Source of the DNA: a virus
IMG/VR virus record: IMGVR_UViG_3300021091_005922
Coordinates: 1 to 34,330 of that record
Length of the DNA: 34,330 nt
Reading direction: 5' to 3' (one strand)
Made by a program: the position numbers and the translations under genes. The notes beneath the pieces were generated by a model, which saw only the letters and a list, made by a program, of their open reading frames with translations, made no database searches and was not told where the DNA came from. Of this stretch, positions 8,545-16,821 are shown in pieces. The first letter of the stretch is position 1; each line of letters starts with the position of its first letter.

Positions 8545-10482
8545 TTACACGAAAGAGTATGCGTCCTTGTCTAGAACGTTCTTCATCACGATTGGAACTC
8601 CCGGGTGTCTGTCTCCGATAAATCCCTTTTCATCTGTCACGAGGCCTCTTAGTTCAGAGTTCTTAAGAATGTTAGAGTATAATTCCTGTTCGAATGTTAC
8701 TCCTCCATCTTTGCTTATTTCAATAACTGCAAAGACGATTCTTGCTAATTGTGAGTAATCGGTATGAAACATATCGTGTTGATGACCCACAAACTGGATG
8801 GGATCGCCTATTATTCCGAGCGAAGGTAATGGGTTTTTATTTCTATACCATCCATGATTTGTGGATGTGTTCTTCCAATTATATCCTGTTTTTGGATTTT
8901 TTCCTTGCAAAAACAAGCTAGTATCTAGTATCCAATCTTTTCCTTCGTTTGCGTATAAGTTTCCAGTTTTAGGCTCTGTGGCATTTCCAAATGCTCTACC
9001 GACGAATCTTTTTCCTCCACCCGTATTGTCAAATATTTCGCCTTTTCCTAATGTTAGAGCATGATTAACAACCTTGTCATAATCGAACATTCTAATTAAT
9101 CTTCCCATGGTAAGATCTTTAGGATATTCTTCTTGAGGCTGAGGTTCTATCCAAACGTCTGCTTGCGAGTTGATAATCTCAGTTAACCTGCGAGTCATTA
9201 TGTGACCGCCGTAATAGTCTGCAATATGTTGTAGATCTTTTTGATTGACGCTAACTCGTACACCTTCAATCGTCATGACTCTAGAAGAAACTTGTATTCT
9301 TGCAACTATGCTGTTTCCTATTGTAGTCTCTATTGTTGCTCTAGGCATCGCTGCTTTACCTTGCGCAACCAAAGATAGTATTTGCGCGCTTCTAATTGCT
9401 GGTTCATCGCTTAGACCTTCAAGAAGAGCAATACCTGTGTTTTTTGCTGGGTAGTATTCTAAGATTTCTTTTTCTGTTTCAGGCAATTTTGGATGAGGAG
9501 GTGCCTTATCCGCAGGAACTGCCTGCACGTGCGAGTATCCTTCTGGTTTTGTCGTGTTTTTTGTGACTCCTGTCGTTGCAGATCCCGGAGCGGAACCTAT
9601 TGTATTTGCTAGAGCATTTAACATTATGCATTCTGACGTTTTTCTAGACAGTACTATGGATGCCGCTTGTTGAGTCACAGACGTCGGTTCAATTTGACCA
9701 AACAGTCCTGAATCTCTTACTAATCCACAAATCTCACCAACTGCATCGTTTATGTTTGGAAGCTTTGCAACTATGCTGGGTATTTTTCCTATGACTTGAG
9801 CTACCAGTTTTGGAGTTCCCGTAGCTACAGAAGCGTTGATGGTAAATAAGGTAAATAACGCATTTTGAGGCGTGACTGGCGGGACTTTTGCCATGCAAGG
9901 AGACACATCTAATTTTGGTGAGACTATGCCAACAGAAGGAGGTATGATCATCTTAGGAGGAACTTGAAAGGAAGGAGGTTTTGGGACACCGATCAAATTA
10001 GGAAGCTTTGATGCTAGCTTTGGAGGCAATGTAAATTCAACTTTGCCTGCTTTTACCAAGTCTTCTGATAGTTTGGTCACCAGGTTTCCAGTAAAGTAAG
10101 GTGTAAATCCTGCTGGAAAATCTGGTGGTTCTATGTTCGCTCCTAGTTTTCCCGCTACAGCAACCGGATCTGCTATAGCAGGTAATAGGTTGAAGTTTCC
10201 TTCTGCATCTAGAGAATTTGCTATGTTTTCATACATTCCTAATATGTTTTTATGAAAATCAGCAAACTTTTTTTCATCTTCTAAGTCTTCAAGAGCTTTT
10301 GTTATCGCTTCACCTGCAGGAGGTAACGATCCCCCGCACGGAAACGAAGGTTTTTTGTCGGGAGGTAGTCCTTCGGTGCCGTATCTAAGGACGTCTTTTA
10401 CTTCTTGAATGAATTTCTTTTTTGCAGTGTCCGTCAGCTTTTTATCGCTTCCAAGGATTCCGACATGCGCCATCACTCCCAT
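8545..10482 (-). CDS. Large virion protein, Pro-rich N-terminal half and a distinct C-terminal domain
   Basis: 645 residues. Residues 1-330 are rich in Pro, Lys and Val (for example PPKLASKLPNLIGVPKPP), suggesting an extended or oligomeric structural part. Residues about 380-590 form a separate globular domain with clustered motifs: YYGGHIMTRRL near 425, HGWYRNK near 543, GHQHDMFHTDYSQLARIVF at 566-584. From memory this resembles a family of uncharacterised bacterial secreted proteins with a closing DYSHG-RLV motif, but I cannot verify this. The ATG is well supported by GAGGAG 8 bases upstream. It lies between the gp5-like spike and gp25-like wedge genes, so it is most likely in the baseplate hub region. 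Enzymatic activity is possible but unproven. Confidence 0.7.
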   Translation of the reverse strand: MGVMAHVGILGSDKKLTDTAKKKFIQEVKDVLRYGTEGLPPDKKPSFPCGGSLPPAGEAITKALEDLEDEKKFADFHKNILGMYENIANSLDAEGNFNLLPAIADPVAVAGKLGANIEPPDFPAGFTPYFTGNLVTKLSEDLVKAGKVEFTLPPKLASKLPNLIGVPKPPSFQVPPKMIIPPSVGIVSPKLDVSPCMAKVPPVTPQNALFTLFTINASVATGTPKLVAQVIGKIPSIVAKLPNINDAVGEICGLVRDSGLFGQIEPTSVTQQAASIVLSRKTSECIMLNALANTIGSAPGSATTGVTKNTTKPEGYSHVQAVPADKAPPHPKLPETEKEILEYYPAKNTGIALLEGLSDEPAIRSAQILSLVAQGKAAMPRATIETTIGNSIVARIQVSSRVMTIEGVRVSVNQKDLQHIADYYGGHIMTRRLTEIINSQADVWIEPQPQEEYPKDLTMGRLIRMFDYDKVVNHALTLGKGEIFDNTGGGKRFVGRAFGNATEPKTGNLYANEGKDWILDTSLFLQGKNPKTGYNWKNTSTNHGWYRNKNPLPSLGIIGDPIQFVGHQHDMFHTDYSQLARIVFAVIEISKDGGVTFEQELYSNILKNSELRGLVTDEKGFIGDRHPGVPIVMKNVLDKDAYSFV

Positions 10483-10490
10483 GAGTCTAT

Positions 10491-10496
10491 CTCCTC
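10491..10496 (-). promoter_or_regulatory. Ribosome binding site GAGGAG
   Basis: On the minus strand GAGGAG lies 8 bases before the ATG at 10482 and inside the last codons of the upstream spike gene. It is one of the clearest Shine-Dalgarno sites in the window and supports the start of the 645-residue virion protein. Confidence 0.8.
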
Positions 10497-11997
10497 ATTT
10501 AATGAGCACCTTGTTTGCAAACGTACCGCCAGTGGGTCCTGGAGCTGGTAGAGGTTGATTACATTCAGGAGTAGCGTTTGCAGCTCCACCAAAAACTCCT
10601 CCCATCGAAGTCAACAAGTGAGGGCCTTCTACTCCTCCATTTTTTGTTACAACTGGAAATGCTGTGCAAACTATCCCTCTGTCGGCATCATCGCCGCCTA
10701 ATCTGATGTATCCTTGATCTGAAGGTTTAAACACTATGTCACCATTAGACTTTACTGTTATTGATGCAAATTTCTTTGTGTCATCATCTCCTTCAGCGGT
10801 GTTGTTCGTAACGATGATCTGCAGGTCTGCCCTTGCGATGATTCTTACTTTGTCAGACTTAATGATGATACCCGCGTCACCTTCTGCAGAGTCATTGATA
10901 GGGTCTTTCTTCAATGCGCCGTTGTTCGTTTTTAACCCAAAGTTTTCATCTACTTTTGTCTTTTGAGAAACATAAATTCTGCTCTTATCTCTTTTAAAGC
11001 TTGGGTCTCCTTCATTTTGCTCAAGCTTCGATCCTTCTTTTGCGAGTTCTTCATTTCCTAAATCGTTGACAACAACGACTCCACCCGTAGTCGTAACTTG
11101 TCCTCGACCGGTGACTATGTCAATTGATCCGGCATTTTTAACGTTTGAAGCGTTGTCTACAACAGGTCCAACTCTATCTCTACCTAACACGATTAACGTG
11201 TTATTGCTTCCTTCAAGAGCAACATCGCCTGGACGCTTTTTAAAACGAGGGACTGATTCATAGACGCAAGCTTTCGATCCCTCAGAACCTCTCAAGATAT
11301 CTTCATACTCATTTCCTGTAGGGGCTTTTTCGTTTGCTATGAAGTAGACAGATTTTAAGTCAGGTGTTTCTTGGCTGTTGTATACGCCATTTTTAAAATG
11401 ATAGCGAGGTTTATATCCTTTACTTGCCGAAGCAGCAGATCTTCCGCCTGAAGCAACTCCTCCATTTTTTATATCACTGTTAGATTTTAAAAACTCTGCC
11501 TCATCAGATCGAGGTGTGTGACTGTGATTAACGTCTTCTACATGCCCTTCTTGAACCACAGAACATAACCAATACGCACGTTCTGATAGAACATCTCTAG
11601 ATTGATTTTCAGGCTGTAATATTTCAAACACGACCCAAACGTGCTCACCAGGGCGACAAGGCAATGCTATAGATGAAGGAAGCAAAGGGTACAAAAACAT
11701 GGGATTTTGTACTGGATTAAAACTGTTGTTTAGAGGATGAGCAACAATCGTATTTCTTGGAAGCATCCTTCCATCAAGAGATAAAAGTCTATTTCTAATC
11801 AAACCATATTTGTCTTCTAATTCTTTTAGCTTTTTTTCAGTAAATGCAAATGGGTCGAATACTGTCTCTAAAACGACCCATTGTTGTAGAATGGGTGGTA
11901 AGTTAACTTTATGCTGACTAAGCTGTGTCCTAAGGGAGCCTACCGTTCTGTGTACGCCTTCGCTTACGTGACGTATATCAAACCCCGTATTACTCAT
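10495..11997 (-). CDS. Baseplate spike/hub protein, gp5/VgrG-like, without a lysozyme domain
   Basis: 500 residues. Residues about 80-165 look like an OB-type domain (RPGEHVWVVFEIL, then AYWLCSVVQEGHVEDVNHSH) as found at the start of gp5/gpV-type spikes. From about 270 the sequence turns into repeated short strands (VRIIARADLQIIV, SITVKSNGDIVFKPSD, GYIRLGGDDADRG), consistent with the trimeric beta-helix needle. T4 gp5 has a lysozyme domain between these parts; here the intervening stretch is polar and Gly/Ser/Lys-rich with no lysozyme motif. The start follows the upstream TAA by one base, with AAGGA further upstream. The product probably punctures the outer membrane during contraction. Confident on class, less on exact homology. 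Confidence 0.72.
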   Translation of the reverse strand: MSNTGFDIRHVSEGVHRTVGSLRTQLSQHKVNLPPILQQWVVLETVFDPFAFTEKKLKELEDKYGLIRNRLLSLDGRMLPRNTIVAHPLNNSFNPVQNPMFLYPLLPSSIALPCRPGEHVWVVFEILQPENQSRDVLSERAYWLCSVVQEGHVEDVNHSHTPRSDEAEFLKSNSDIKNGGVASGGRSAASASKGYKPRYHFKNGVYNSQETPDLKSVYFIANEKAPTGNEYEDILRGSEGSKACVYESVPRFKKRPGDVALEGSNNTLIVLGRDRVGPVVDNASNVKNAGSIDIVTGRGQVTTTGGVVVVNDLGNEELAKEGSKLEQNEGDPSFKRDKSRIYVSQKTKVDENFGLKTNNGALKKDPINDSAEGDAGIIIKSDKVRIIARADLQIIVTNNTAEGDDDTKKFASITVKSNGDIVFKPSDQGYIRLGGDDADRGIVCTAFPVVTKNGGVEGPHLLTSMGGVFGGAANATPECNQPLPAPGPTGGTFANKVLIK

Positions 11998-11998
11998 C

Positions 11999-12385
11999 TT
12001 AGTTATTCCTTATCTTTTCAAACATGTCGTCAGGATCTATAGACCCAGATGCTTCTTCTGCCTTTGCAACAAGTTCAGCTAGTTTGATGAGCTGATCGTT
12101 TGCTTTGCTCATCTTTTCGATATATGAAGCGATAGTTCGACCGTGGACTGCATGTTCGGTGCTCTTGTCCTGAACGATCATAACAAGCTTAGTGAACATA
12201 ATGTAAGCATTCTGGCGATCGCATATAGCATTTTCATAGATCTCTCTCCATAGCTGCTTCTTCTTGTCGTTCATGGACTCTATTTGATTCAAGAGTCCGC
12301 TGAAATCCTTGATTCTATCTTTGATGCTCCTATCAGAAACACCAACTATCTCGATCATGTCCTCCGTCTCGGCTTCGTTTGACAT
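11999..12385 (-). CDS. Small helical acidic protein next to late sigma factor, unknown
   Basis: 128 residues from the ATG at 12385, chosen because AAGGA lies 6 bases upstream; another ATG at 12412 would add nine residues but has no Shine-Dalgarno. The protein is almost entirely helical (KDRIKDFSGLLNQIESMNDK, then long amphipathic helices), without membrane segments. It ends GSIDPDDMFEKIRNN. It sits between the gp55-like sigma factor and the spike gene. Two possibilities suggested by context are a gp33-like late-transcription coactivator, which in T4 is a small protein with a clamp-binding hydrophobic/acidic tail, or a small terminase-type protein. Neither is shown by a recognised motif, so I leave the function open. 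Confidence 0.65.
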   Translation of the reverse strand: MSNEAETEDMIEIVGVSDRSIKDRIKDFSGLLNQIESMNDKKKQLWREIYENAICDRQNAYIMFTKLVMIVQDKSTEHAVHGRTIASYIEKMSKANDQLIKLAELVAKAEEASGSIDPDDMFEKIRNN

Positions 12386-12391
12386 ACGGTT

Positions 12392-12396
12392 TCCTT
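12392..12396 (-). promoter_or_regulatory. Ribosome binding site AAGGA deciding the start at 12385
   Basis: AAGGA on the minus strand, 6 bases before the ATG at 12385. The alternative upstream ATG at 12412 has only AT-rich sequence in front of it, so this site favours the shorter protein. Confidence 0.65.
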
Positions 12397-12417
12397 CATC
12401 ATTGTTTAACATATGAA

Positions 12418-13179
12418 TTATTCGAATATATCAAACTTTTGTTCCAATTTAAGTTTATTGTAATGTTTTTTGACGGCCTGCATTGAGGTCGTAAGCTGTT
12501 TTGGACTAAGGCCTGATAATTCTCTAATGTATAGAAGGATTGCGCTCTTGTTGAGAATGTCAATATCATTAATGTTTTCAAAGATCGTTATGACAGAATT
12601 TATGCATAACAATTCATTTTCTACTTTGACTCTTGCTCTAATTTCATACATGAGCTTCAGTATGTTTGCAATGTTCTCTGAATTTTCCAAAAAAAAGTCT
12701 TGTGAAGGTATCGTTCCTCTCTCTTCAACAATCTGCAGTTCATTAGTGCTTAAGCCTTTTGGGTCATCTATGCTTACATCCCTGCGTCCACGTTGCGCTT
12801 TTTGTTTTGTCTTTATGATCAACCAGTTCTTTGCAACGACGTTAAAATAAGAGAATGCATTCGTTCCCATCGCTGGATTGAACTTGTGTATCGTCTCAAA
12901 GAGAAAGTTAACGCAATCATTTTTTAGATCTTCATACGTGTCGTGCAGCCCACTAAATTTATGAATGTTGATGAGGTTTTCTACTAGTTTTTCAAATGCC
13001 GGCATTATCTTTACAACATACAGGCTTTCTCTCACTCGCCTATCAGTCGATTTTTGAAATTCTACAATTGCATCTTGAGTTTCGCTAGTAAAGTAAAACC
13101 TAGGATTTGGTGTTGTAGACGTAGGTTCAGTCCCCTTCTGTCGGCGGCGTCTTGTTTTCTTTATTTTTTGTTCTATCAC
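12418..13179 (-). CDS. gp55: Late-transcription sigma factor, T4 gp55-like
   Basis: 253 residues, longer than T4 gp55 (185). After a basic N-terminus (KKTRRRRQKG) comes a region resembling sigma region 2: FYFTSETQDAIVEFQKS, a helical stretch to DTYEDLKNDCVNFLFETIHK, then FNPAMGTNAFSYFNVVAKNW, the conserved core that contacts RNA polymerase and reads the late -10 element. The C-terminus ends EQKFDIFE, a hydrophobic/acidic tail similar in character to the sliding-clamp-binding tail of T4 gp55. The start is GTG at 13179, overlapping the upstream stop (GTGA); no in-frame ATG lies near the N-terminus. It would direct RNA polymerase to the late promoters of the structural genes downstream. I could not find a clear TATAAATA late promoter in the window. 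Confidence 0.85.
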   Translation of the reverse strand: MIEQKIKKTRRRRQKGTEPTSTTPNPRFYFTSETQDAIVEFQKSTDRRVRESLYVVKIMPAFEKLVENLINIHKFSGLHDTYEDLKNDCVNFLFETIHKFNPAMGTNAFSYFNVVAKNWLIIKTKQKAQRGRRDVSIDDPKGLSTNELQIVEERGTIPSQDFFLENSENIANILKLMYEIRARVKVENELLCINSVITIFENINDIDILNKSAILLYIRELSGLSPKQLTTSMQAVKKHYNKLKLEQKFDIFE

Positions 13180-13490
13180 GTTTCATTTTCCTCATCTGAA
13201 TCCGCCTCATCTGGAAATGGCTCTACTGCCTTGTTGGCGATCAATAACATGGCATCTCTAGCATACTTTACATCGTTGATCATTGCGATGACGACAGGGT
13301 CATCAAATAGAACTGGGGATTCAAGGTGCCTTGAGACGCTAACATATGCGTCGTTGATCATGTCCAAAGACTCTTCTATTTGATTACTCACATCATCCAT
13401 CTTTTCGACCAATTCTAAAGACCTTCGAACTGATGCAAGAAGGCCTATTAGCGTCACGAAGTTGGTCAAGATTAAAATTGCGTAAAACAT
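13176..13490 (-). CDS. Small membrane-anchored coiled-coil protein
   Basis: 104 residues. Residues 1-20 (MFYAILILTNFVTLIGLLAS) form one hydrophobic segment, most likely an N-terminal membrane anchor with the rest in the cytoplasm. Residues 22-60 have a heptad-like pattern of Leu, Val and Ile with charged residues, and the C-terminus is very acidic (FPDEADSDEENET). The gene overlaps the sigma factor start by four bases and follows the GT4 gene by 10 bases. No family is recognised; a small membrane protein beside gp55 is a plausible conserved T4-like accessory gene but its role is unknown. Confidence 0.6.
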   Translation of the reverse strand: MFYAILILTNFVTLIGLLASVRRSLELVEKMDDVSNQIEESLDMINDAYVSVSRHLESPVLFDDPVVIAMINDVKYARDAMLLIANKAVEPFPDEADSDEENET

Positions 13491-13500
13491 ACGGTTATTA

Positions 13501-14661
13501 TCATTTCAAATATTCTGATAATTTTTCTTCATAAATCTTTGAGATAGATTCATGCGAATACATCTCAGTGATCTTCTTCGCTCCTTCAACCGCCCATTCC
13601 TTAGGAGTCGATGAACCGTTTCTGAACTTTACAACTTTTTTCTTAAAGTCAGATTCGTTTGCCTCTGCCCATTTGGCGTTTCTCATAAAAATCTTGTCAT
13701 CGATTCTGCTGGGATGTACAGGGGCTAGAGAATAGTCTACGCCAACAAACCTGGTATGCTTCATGAAATCAAGATGTCCTGACCAGTTCGTTGCAATTAC
13801 AGGCAATTCAGATGCAGCTGCTTCTAGAATCGGTAAGCCATAACCTTCCCCTCTTGTCAACGACACAAGAGCCTTGACCTTGGGATCTCTATACAGTGCT
13901 GCAACGTCTTCATCGCTCATGTCTCCATGAAGAAGGTATAACTTAGGATTTGCTGATTTTCTAACCTCTTTAGACAACGCTTCTAAGTTTTTAAAGACGA
14001 TGTTTCTGTCGATCTTGGTGTTTCTCCCGGCATTGGTTTTTATGATAATTCCAACGTCTTCATCTTTTAAAAAAGCCTCACATAACCATTTGATTGTGAA
14101 CAACAAGTTCTTTCGATCGTTATAAGGATTATTTCCAGTCGTTTGCCCAAACAGCAAGAAATTAAACGACGTTTCGACCAATGATAGATCAATCGGATTT
14201 TGCGGTTTTGTGATTGTGTCTGAGAAAGACTCGGGTATTACATGAGAAGTAACCAATAAGTTTCCTGAATTGGTAATGCTTTTTAATGCATGTGTTGATG
14301 GAAAGACGACGCATGACATTTTGTTACATGCTTCAACCCATTGTGGATTTGCTGCGTCTGTTTCTACTGCGGCGCTCACTCCGATATTGATCGGACACAG
14401 TTTAGGATCCCATTCATTAGGAAGTTGAACCTGAATCGACACATCACCTTTGTGATCTGGTGATACTGTTTTTTCCATTATTTTTCCGATAAGACCATCG
14501 CATCTAGATCTGTCTAGGATCCAAGGTGTATCGCCCCACGGCGTCAAGACAAACTTGACGTTGATGTCTTGTCTTGACAACAACCATTGTGCAACTTGAC
14601 GACTATGAACTCCATATCCTGATTGAGTTAAAGTTGGTCCTCTGAAGATGACGGTTTTCAT
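13501..14661 (-). CDS. GT4-type glycosyltransferase
   Basis: 386 residues with the GT-B fold pattern of family 4. The N-terminus has MKTVIFRGPTLTQSGYGVHSRQ, a Gly-rich loop after the first strand. The nucleotide-sugar site is RGEGYGLPILEAAASELPVI near residues 270-290, which contains the E-x7-E motif of retaining GT4 enzymes. It transfers a sugar from a nucleotide donor with retention of configuration; donor and acceptor are not predictable. It sits in a pair with the next upstream GT4 gene (416 aa), separated by 15 bases carrying a GAGAGAAG Shine-Dalgarno-like sequence. It is the last glycan gene before the sigma factor/tail block. Confidence 0.88.
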   Translation of the reverse strand: MKTVIFRGPTLTQSGYGVHSRQVAQWLLSRQDINVKFVLTPWGDTPWILDRSRCDGLIGKIMEKTVSPDHKGDVSIQVQLPNEWDPKLCPINIGVSAAVETDAANPQWVEACNKMSCVVFPSTHALKSITNSGNLLVTSHVIPESFSDTITKPQNPIDLSLVETSFNFLLFGQTTGNNPYNDRKNLLFTIKWLCEAFLKDEDVGIIIKTNAGRNTKIDRNIVFKNLEALSKEVRKSANPKLYLLHGDMSDEDVAALYRDPKVKALVSLTRGEGYGLPILEAAASELPVIATNWSGHLDFMKHTRFVGVDYSLAPVHPSRIDDKIFMRNAKWAEANESDFKKKVVKFRNGSSTPKEWAVEGAKKITEMYSHESISKIYEEKLSEYLK

Positions 14662-14676
14662 TTTGTCTTCTCTCTA

Positions 14677-15927
14677 TTATACTTTCTTTACTTCCCAAGG
14701 ACGATATGAAGTTTTCCAATCATTTAACAGTTTAGTTAGCATTTCATCCCACTTTGAGATGAGCCCTTCCATGCTGTAGTCTTTTTTGCTGTGTTCTAAT
14801 GCGCGGAGGCCGACTTGCTTTCTCTTTTCTGGTCCCCATTCATACATTTGTAAGAATGCATTTGCTAATGATTCGTGTGTGACGTAATCTTCATAAATGT
14901 ACGGAACTAGCTGGTTACCTACGAGAGATTTTGCATCTGGATCTAATCCTATTCCAAACTGTTCGCCTGTCTCAAGATCTTCAACTTGCCTAGACAAGCC
15001 GCCTGTTTTAATAGCTATGATCGGTTTTGCACACATCATAGCTTCAAGAGTTGATAATCCAAATCCTTCATTACAAGATCTGTTAACGACCGTATCAACT
15101 GCATTATATAGTTTGTTCATGTCTTGAAATTCTACTCTGTTCTTAGAGAAGAACACATGTTCCTTGATGTTCAGCATCTCAACAACATGATGCAGATTTG
15201 GGCCTTCAGGATCAAGAGGCTCCGTATGCATTATTAGGGTTGCTTTTGTGTGACCGTGTTTTGACTTTAGCTCATCAATGAACTGTTTCCAAGACACCAA
15301 AATATCGCTAGGCATCTTTCGTCTAGCATTCCTTGAAACAAATAGAGCAGTGAAATGATCTTGTCGTTGAGTTCCAAGTAGAGCAATCTTATGTTTGATT
15401 TGCTGTTCTTCAGGCAACGGATGATAAACTTCTTGAGGTACTGCATGCGGAATGTAGTTCGTCTTTTCAGGAAAACGTTCCTTTACCATTTGGTATGTCG
15501 GCCAATTGATGCAGTTTACTAAATCAGTTGACTCGTACAATACTCTGTTAAAGTCTGGCCATGGATAGTTGTCCCAAAGATGATTATATGCAATAGGACA
15601 TACTTGATGAATTTCGTCTTCCATTTCCCAGACCCAAATAAAAAATCTTGGATCGGTGAATAACAACAAAACGTCTGGTTTTTCTGAAGCTAGAACTTGT
15701 CGAAGCATGTTTCTATCTCCAAACCCATCAGTCGGTTTGATGATAAAATCTTCGTTAACAACGATCGTGCGATAATCTTCATGTTTTATCGCGCCTCCGA
15801 AACATTTAAATTTCCACTTTCCAGTGTTGATCAAACCGTTGATCAACCATCTAGCCTGTGTGCCGACTCCGCTAGAACTTAAAGGATGATCGGATAAAAG
15901 TAAGACAGTCTTTTTATTATTCGCCAC
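14677..15927 (-). CDS. GT4-type glycosyltransferase (GTG start)
   Basis: 416 residues. The N-terminus (KTVLLLSDHPLSSSGVGTQARW) shows the GT-B first strand and Gly loop, and NEGFGLSTLEAMMCAKPIIA near residue 285-304 is the donor-binding E-x7-E region of family 4. It shares overall design with the downstream GT4 but is clearly diverged, so the two probably act in successive steps. The only sensible start is GTG at 15927, since the first-strand motif begins a few codons later and no ATG precedes it. The 43 bases before the gene carry no hairpin. Confident on family, not on substrate. Confidence 0.88.
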   Translation of the reverse strand: MANNKKTVLLLSDHPLSSSGVGTQARWLINGLINTGKWKFKCFGGAIKHEDYRTIVVNEDFIIKPTDGFGDRNMLRQVLASEKPDVLLLFTDPRFFIWVWEMEDEIHQVCPIAYNHLWDNYPWPDFNRVLYESTDLVNCINWPTYQMVKERFPEKTNYIPHAVPQEVYHPLPEEQQIKHKIALLGTQRQDHFTALFVSRNARRKMPSDILVSWKQFIDELKSKHGHTKATLIMHTEPLDPEGPNLHHVVEMLNIKEHVFFSKNRVEFQDMNKLYNAVDTVVNRSCNEGFGLSTLEAMMCAKPIIAIKTGGLSRQVEDLETGEQFGIGLDPDAKSLVGNQLVPYIYEDYVTHESLANAFLQMYEWGPEKRKQVGLRALEHSKKDYSMEGLISKWDEMLTKLLNDWKTSYRPWEVKKV

Positions 15928-15970
15928 AACGTTATATTACTCACTTTCAAGAAATTGTAATAAAAAAACA

Positions 15971-16789
15971 TCAAGTGCAATGCTCGGTGCCTTTATATTC
16001 GCACCAAGTGCAAGCATCCCTATTTTTTAGCGCGATCCCTCTTTTCACGGAAGTGATCATATTGCTAACGACTTTCAACGATCGTTTGATCGGGACTTCG
16101 CCGAGAGAAACAGAAAACAACTCGCAGTGCTCTCCTGGCTTTGCTGCCTTCTTAAGAAGGACGAATCCGCAGCGGACATTCTTCATATCTACATGAGGAT
16201 TCTTTTGACACCAATAGTTCTTATAGAGAGCTAACTGGGCCTTCACCATATCGTCGCTACGTTTCTCGCGGAACCATCCTCTCGCGGTTGTTTTCCAATC
16301 AAGAATCCAGTAGATCGTCTCTCCACGCTTTCCTTTTGCCTTGATGACTCCATCGATAAAACCCTTGAAAGCATGAGGGTGGTTTTCGACTGCTTCATAT
16401 AACTGATGTTCTGCGTCGACGACTTCCCATTCTGGGAATGTATCATCTAGGAATTTAGGAACTTCAGCTAAAATTGTTTCTACTTCTTTTTTAGATTTTT
16501 CTAATGATGATGGACTAAAGTCTGGATTTCCTTCATGCTTTGTCCAAGCTTTATCCATGTGCTCAAAAGCAATTTCATGCTTCATCTCACGAGTTAAGAT
16601 GTAATGCTCACATGAAGCGTGAACAGCAGTACCAAAGTCTAACACTGGAGATGGCTTGGATAGATCTACTTTTTTAATATGAACTAAGTTATGTCTATAA
16701 GAACACTCTTTCCAGAGTTTAACTTCTGAAAATGAGACATGAGGCTTACCAGTCGGTAAGACCTGAAAAGCGGACGTTATTTGTTGCAT
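15971..16789 (-). CDS. PD-(D/E)XK nuclease with four iron-sulfur-type cysteines (Cas4/AddB-like)
   Basis: 272 residues. The fold is seen from SFSEVKLWKECSYRHNL at 19-35, FGTAVHASCEHYI with H57, GFIDGVIK with D146, ILDWKTTARGW with D164 and K166 (the D-x-K catalytic pair), and AQLALYKNY with Q185. Four cysteines, C29 near the N-terminus and C260, C263 and C271 at the C-terminus, match the 4Fe-4S arrangement of Cas4 and AddB nucleases. It probably is a single-strand or end-processing exonuclease in recombination or replication. It lies alone among glycan genes. I start at the ATG at 16789; GTG at 16792 is in frame too. The ATG lies in the loop of a perfect 14-bp inverted repeat and has no Shine-Dalgarno. 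Confidence 0.85.
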   Translation of the reverse strand: MQQITSAFQVLPTGKPHVSFSEVKLWKECSYRHNLVHIKKVDLSKPSPVLDFGTAVHASCEHYILTREMKHEIAFEHMDKAWTKHEGNPDFSPSSLEKSKKEVETILAEVPKFLDDTFPEWEVVDAEHQLYEAVENHPHAFKGFIDGVIKAKGKRGETIYWILDWKTTARGWFREKRSDDMVKAQLALYKNYWCQKNPHVDMKNVRCGFVLLKKAAKPGEHCELFSVSLGEVPIKRSLKVVSNMITSVKRGIALKNRDACTWCEYKGTEHCT

Positions 16790-16811
16790 CACTTAATAAT
16801 AACGTCCGCTT
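16768..16811 (-). promoter_or_regulatory. Perfect 14-bp inverted repeat with nuclease start codon in the loop
   Basis: Arms at 16768-16781 and 16798-16811 are exact reverse complements (AAGCGGACGTTATT and AATAACGTCCGCTT), separated by 16 bases. On the transcript the upstream arm lies between the dehydrogenase stop and the nuclease start, the ATG (16789-16787) is in the loop, and the downstream arm encodes codons 4-8. This suggests control of translation initiation or a mRNA processing site. The downstream arm is followed only by a T4 run, so it could also act as a weak terminator. No close Shine-Dalgarno is present. Confidence 0.7.
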
Positions 16812-16821
16812 CATTTTTAGT

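Noticed and set aside
15959-15990. T7 run after the nuclease gene as an intrinsic terminator
   Set aside because: The nearest stem (GGTGC/GCACC at 15986-16005) is about 17 bases away from the T-run, too far for a normal terminator, and the glycan operon continues.
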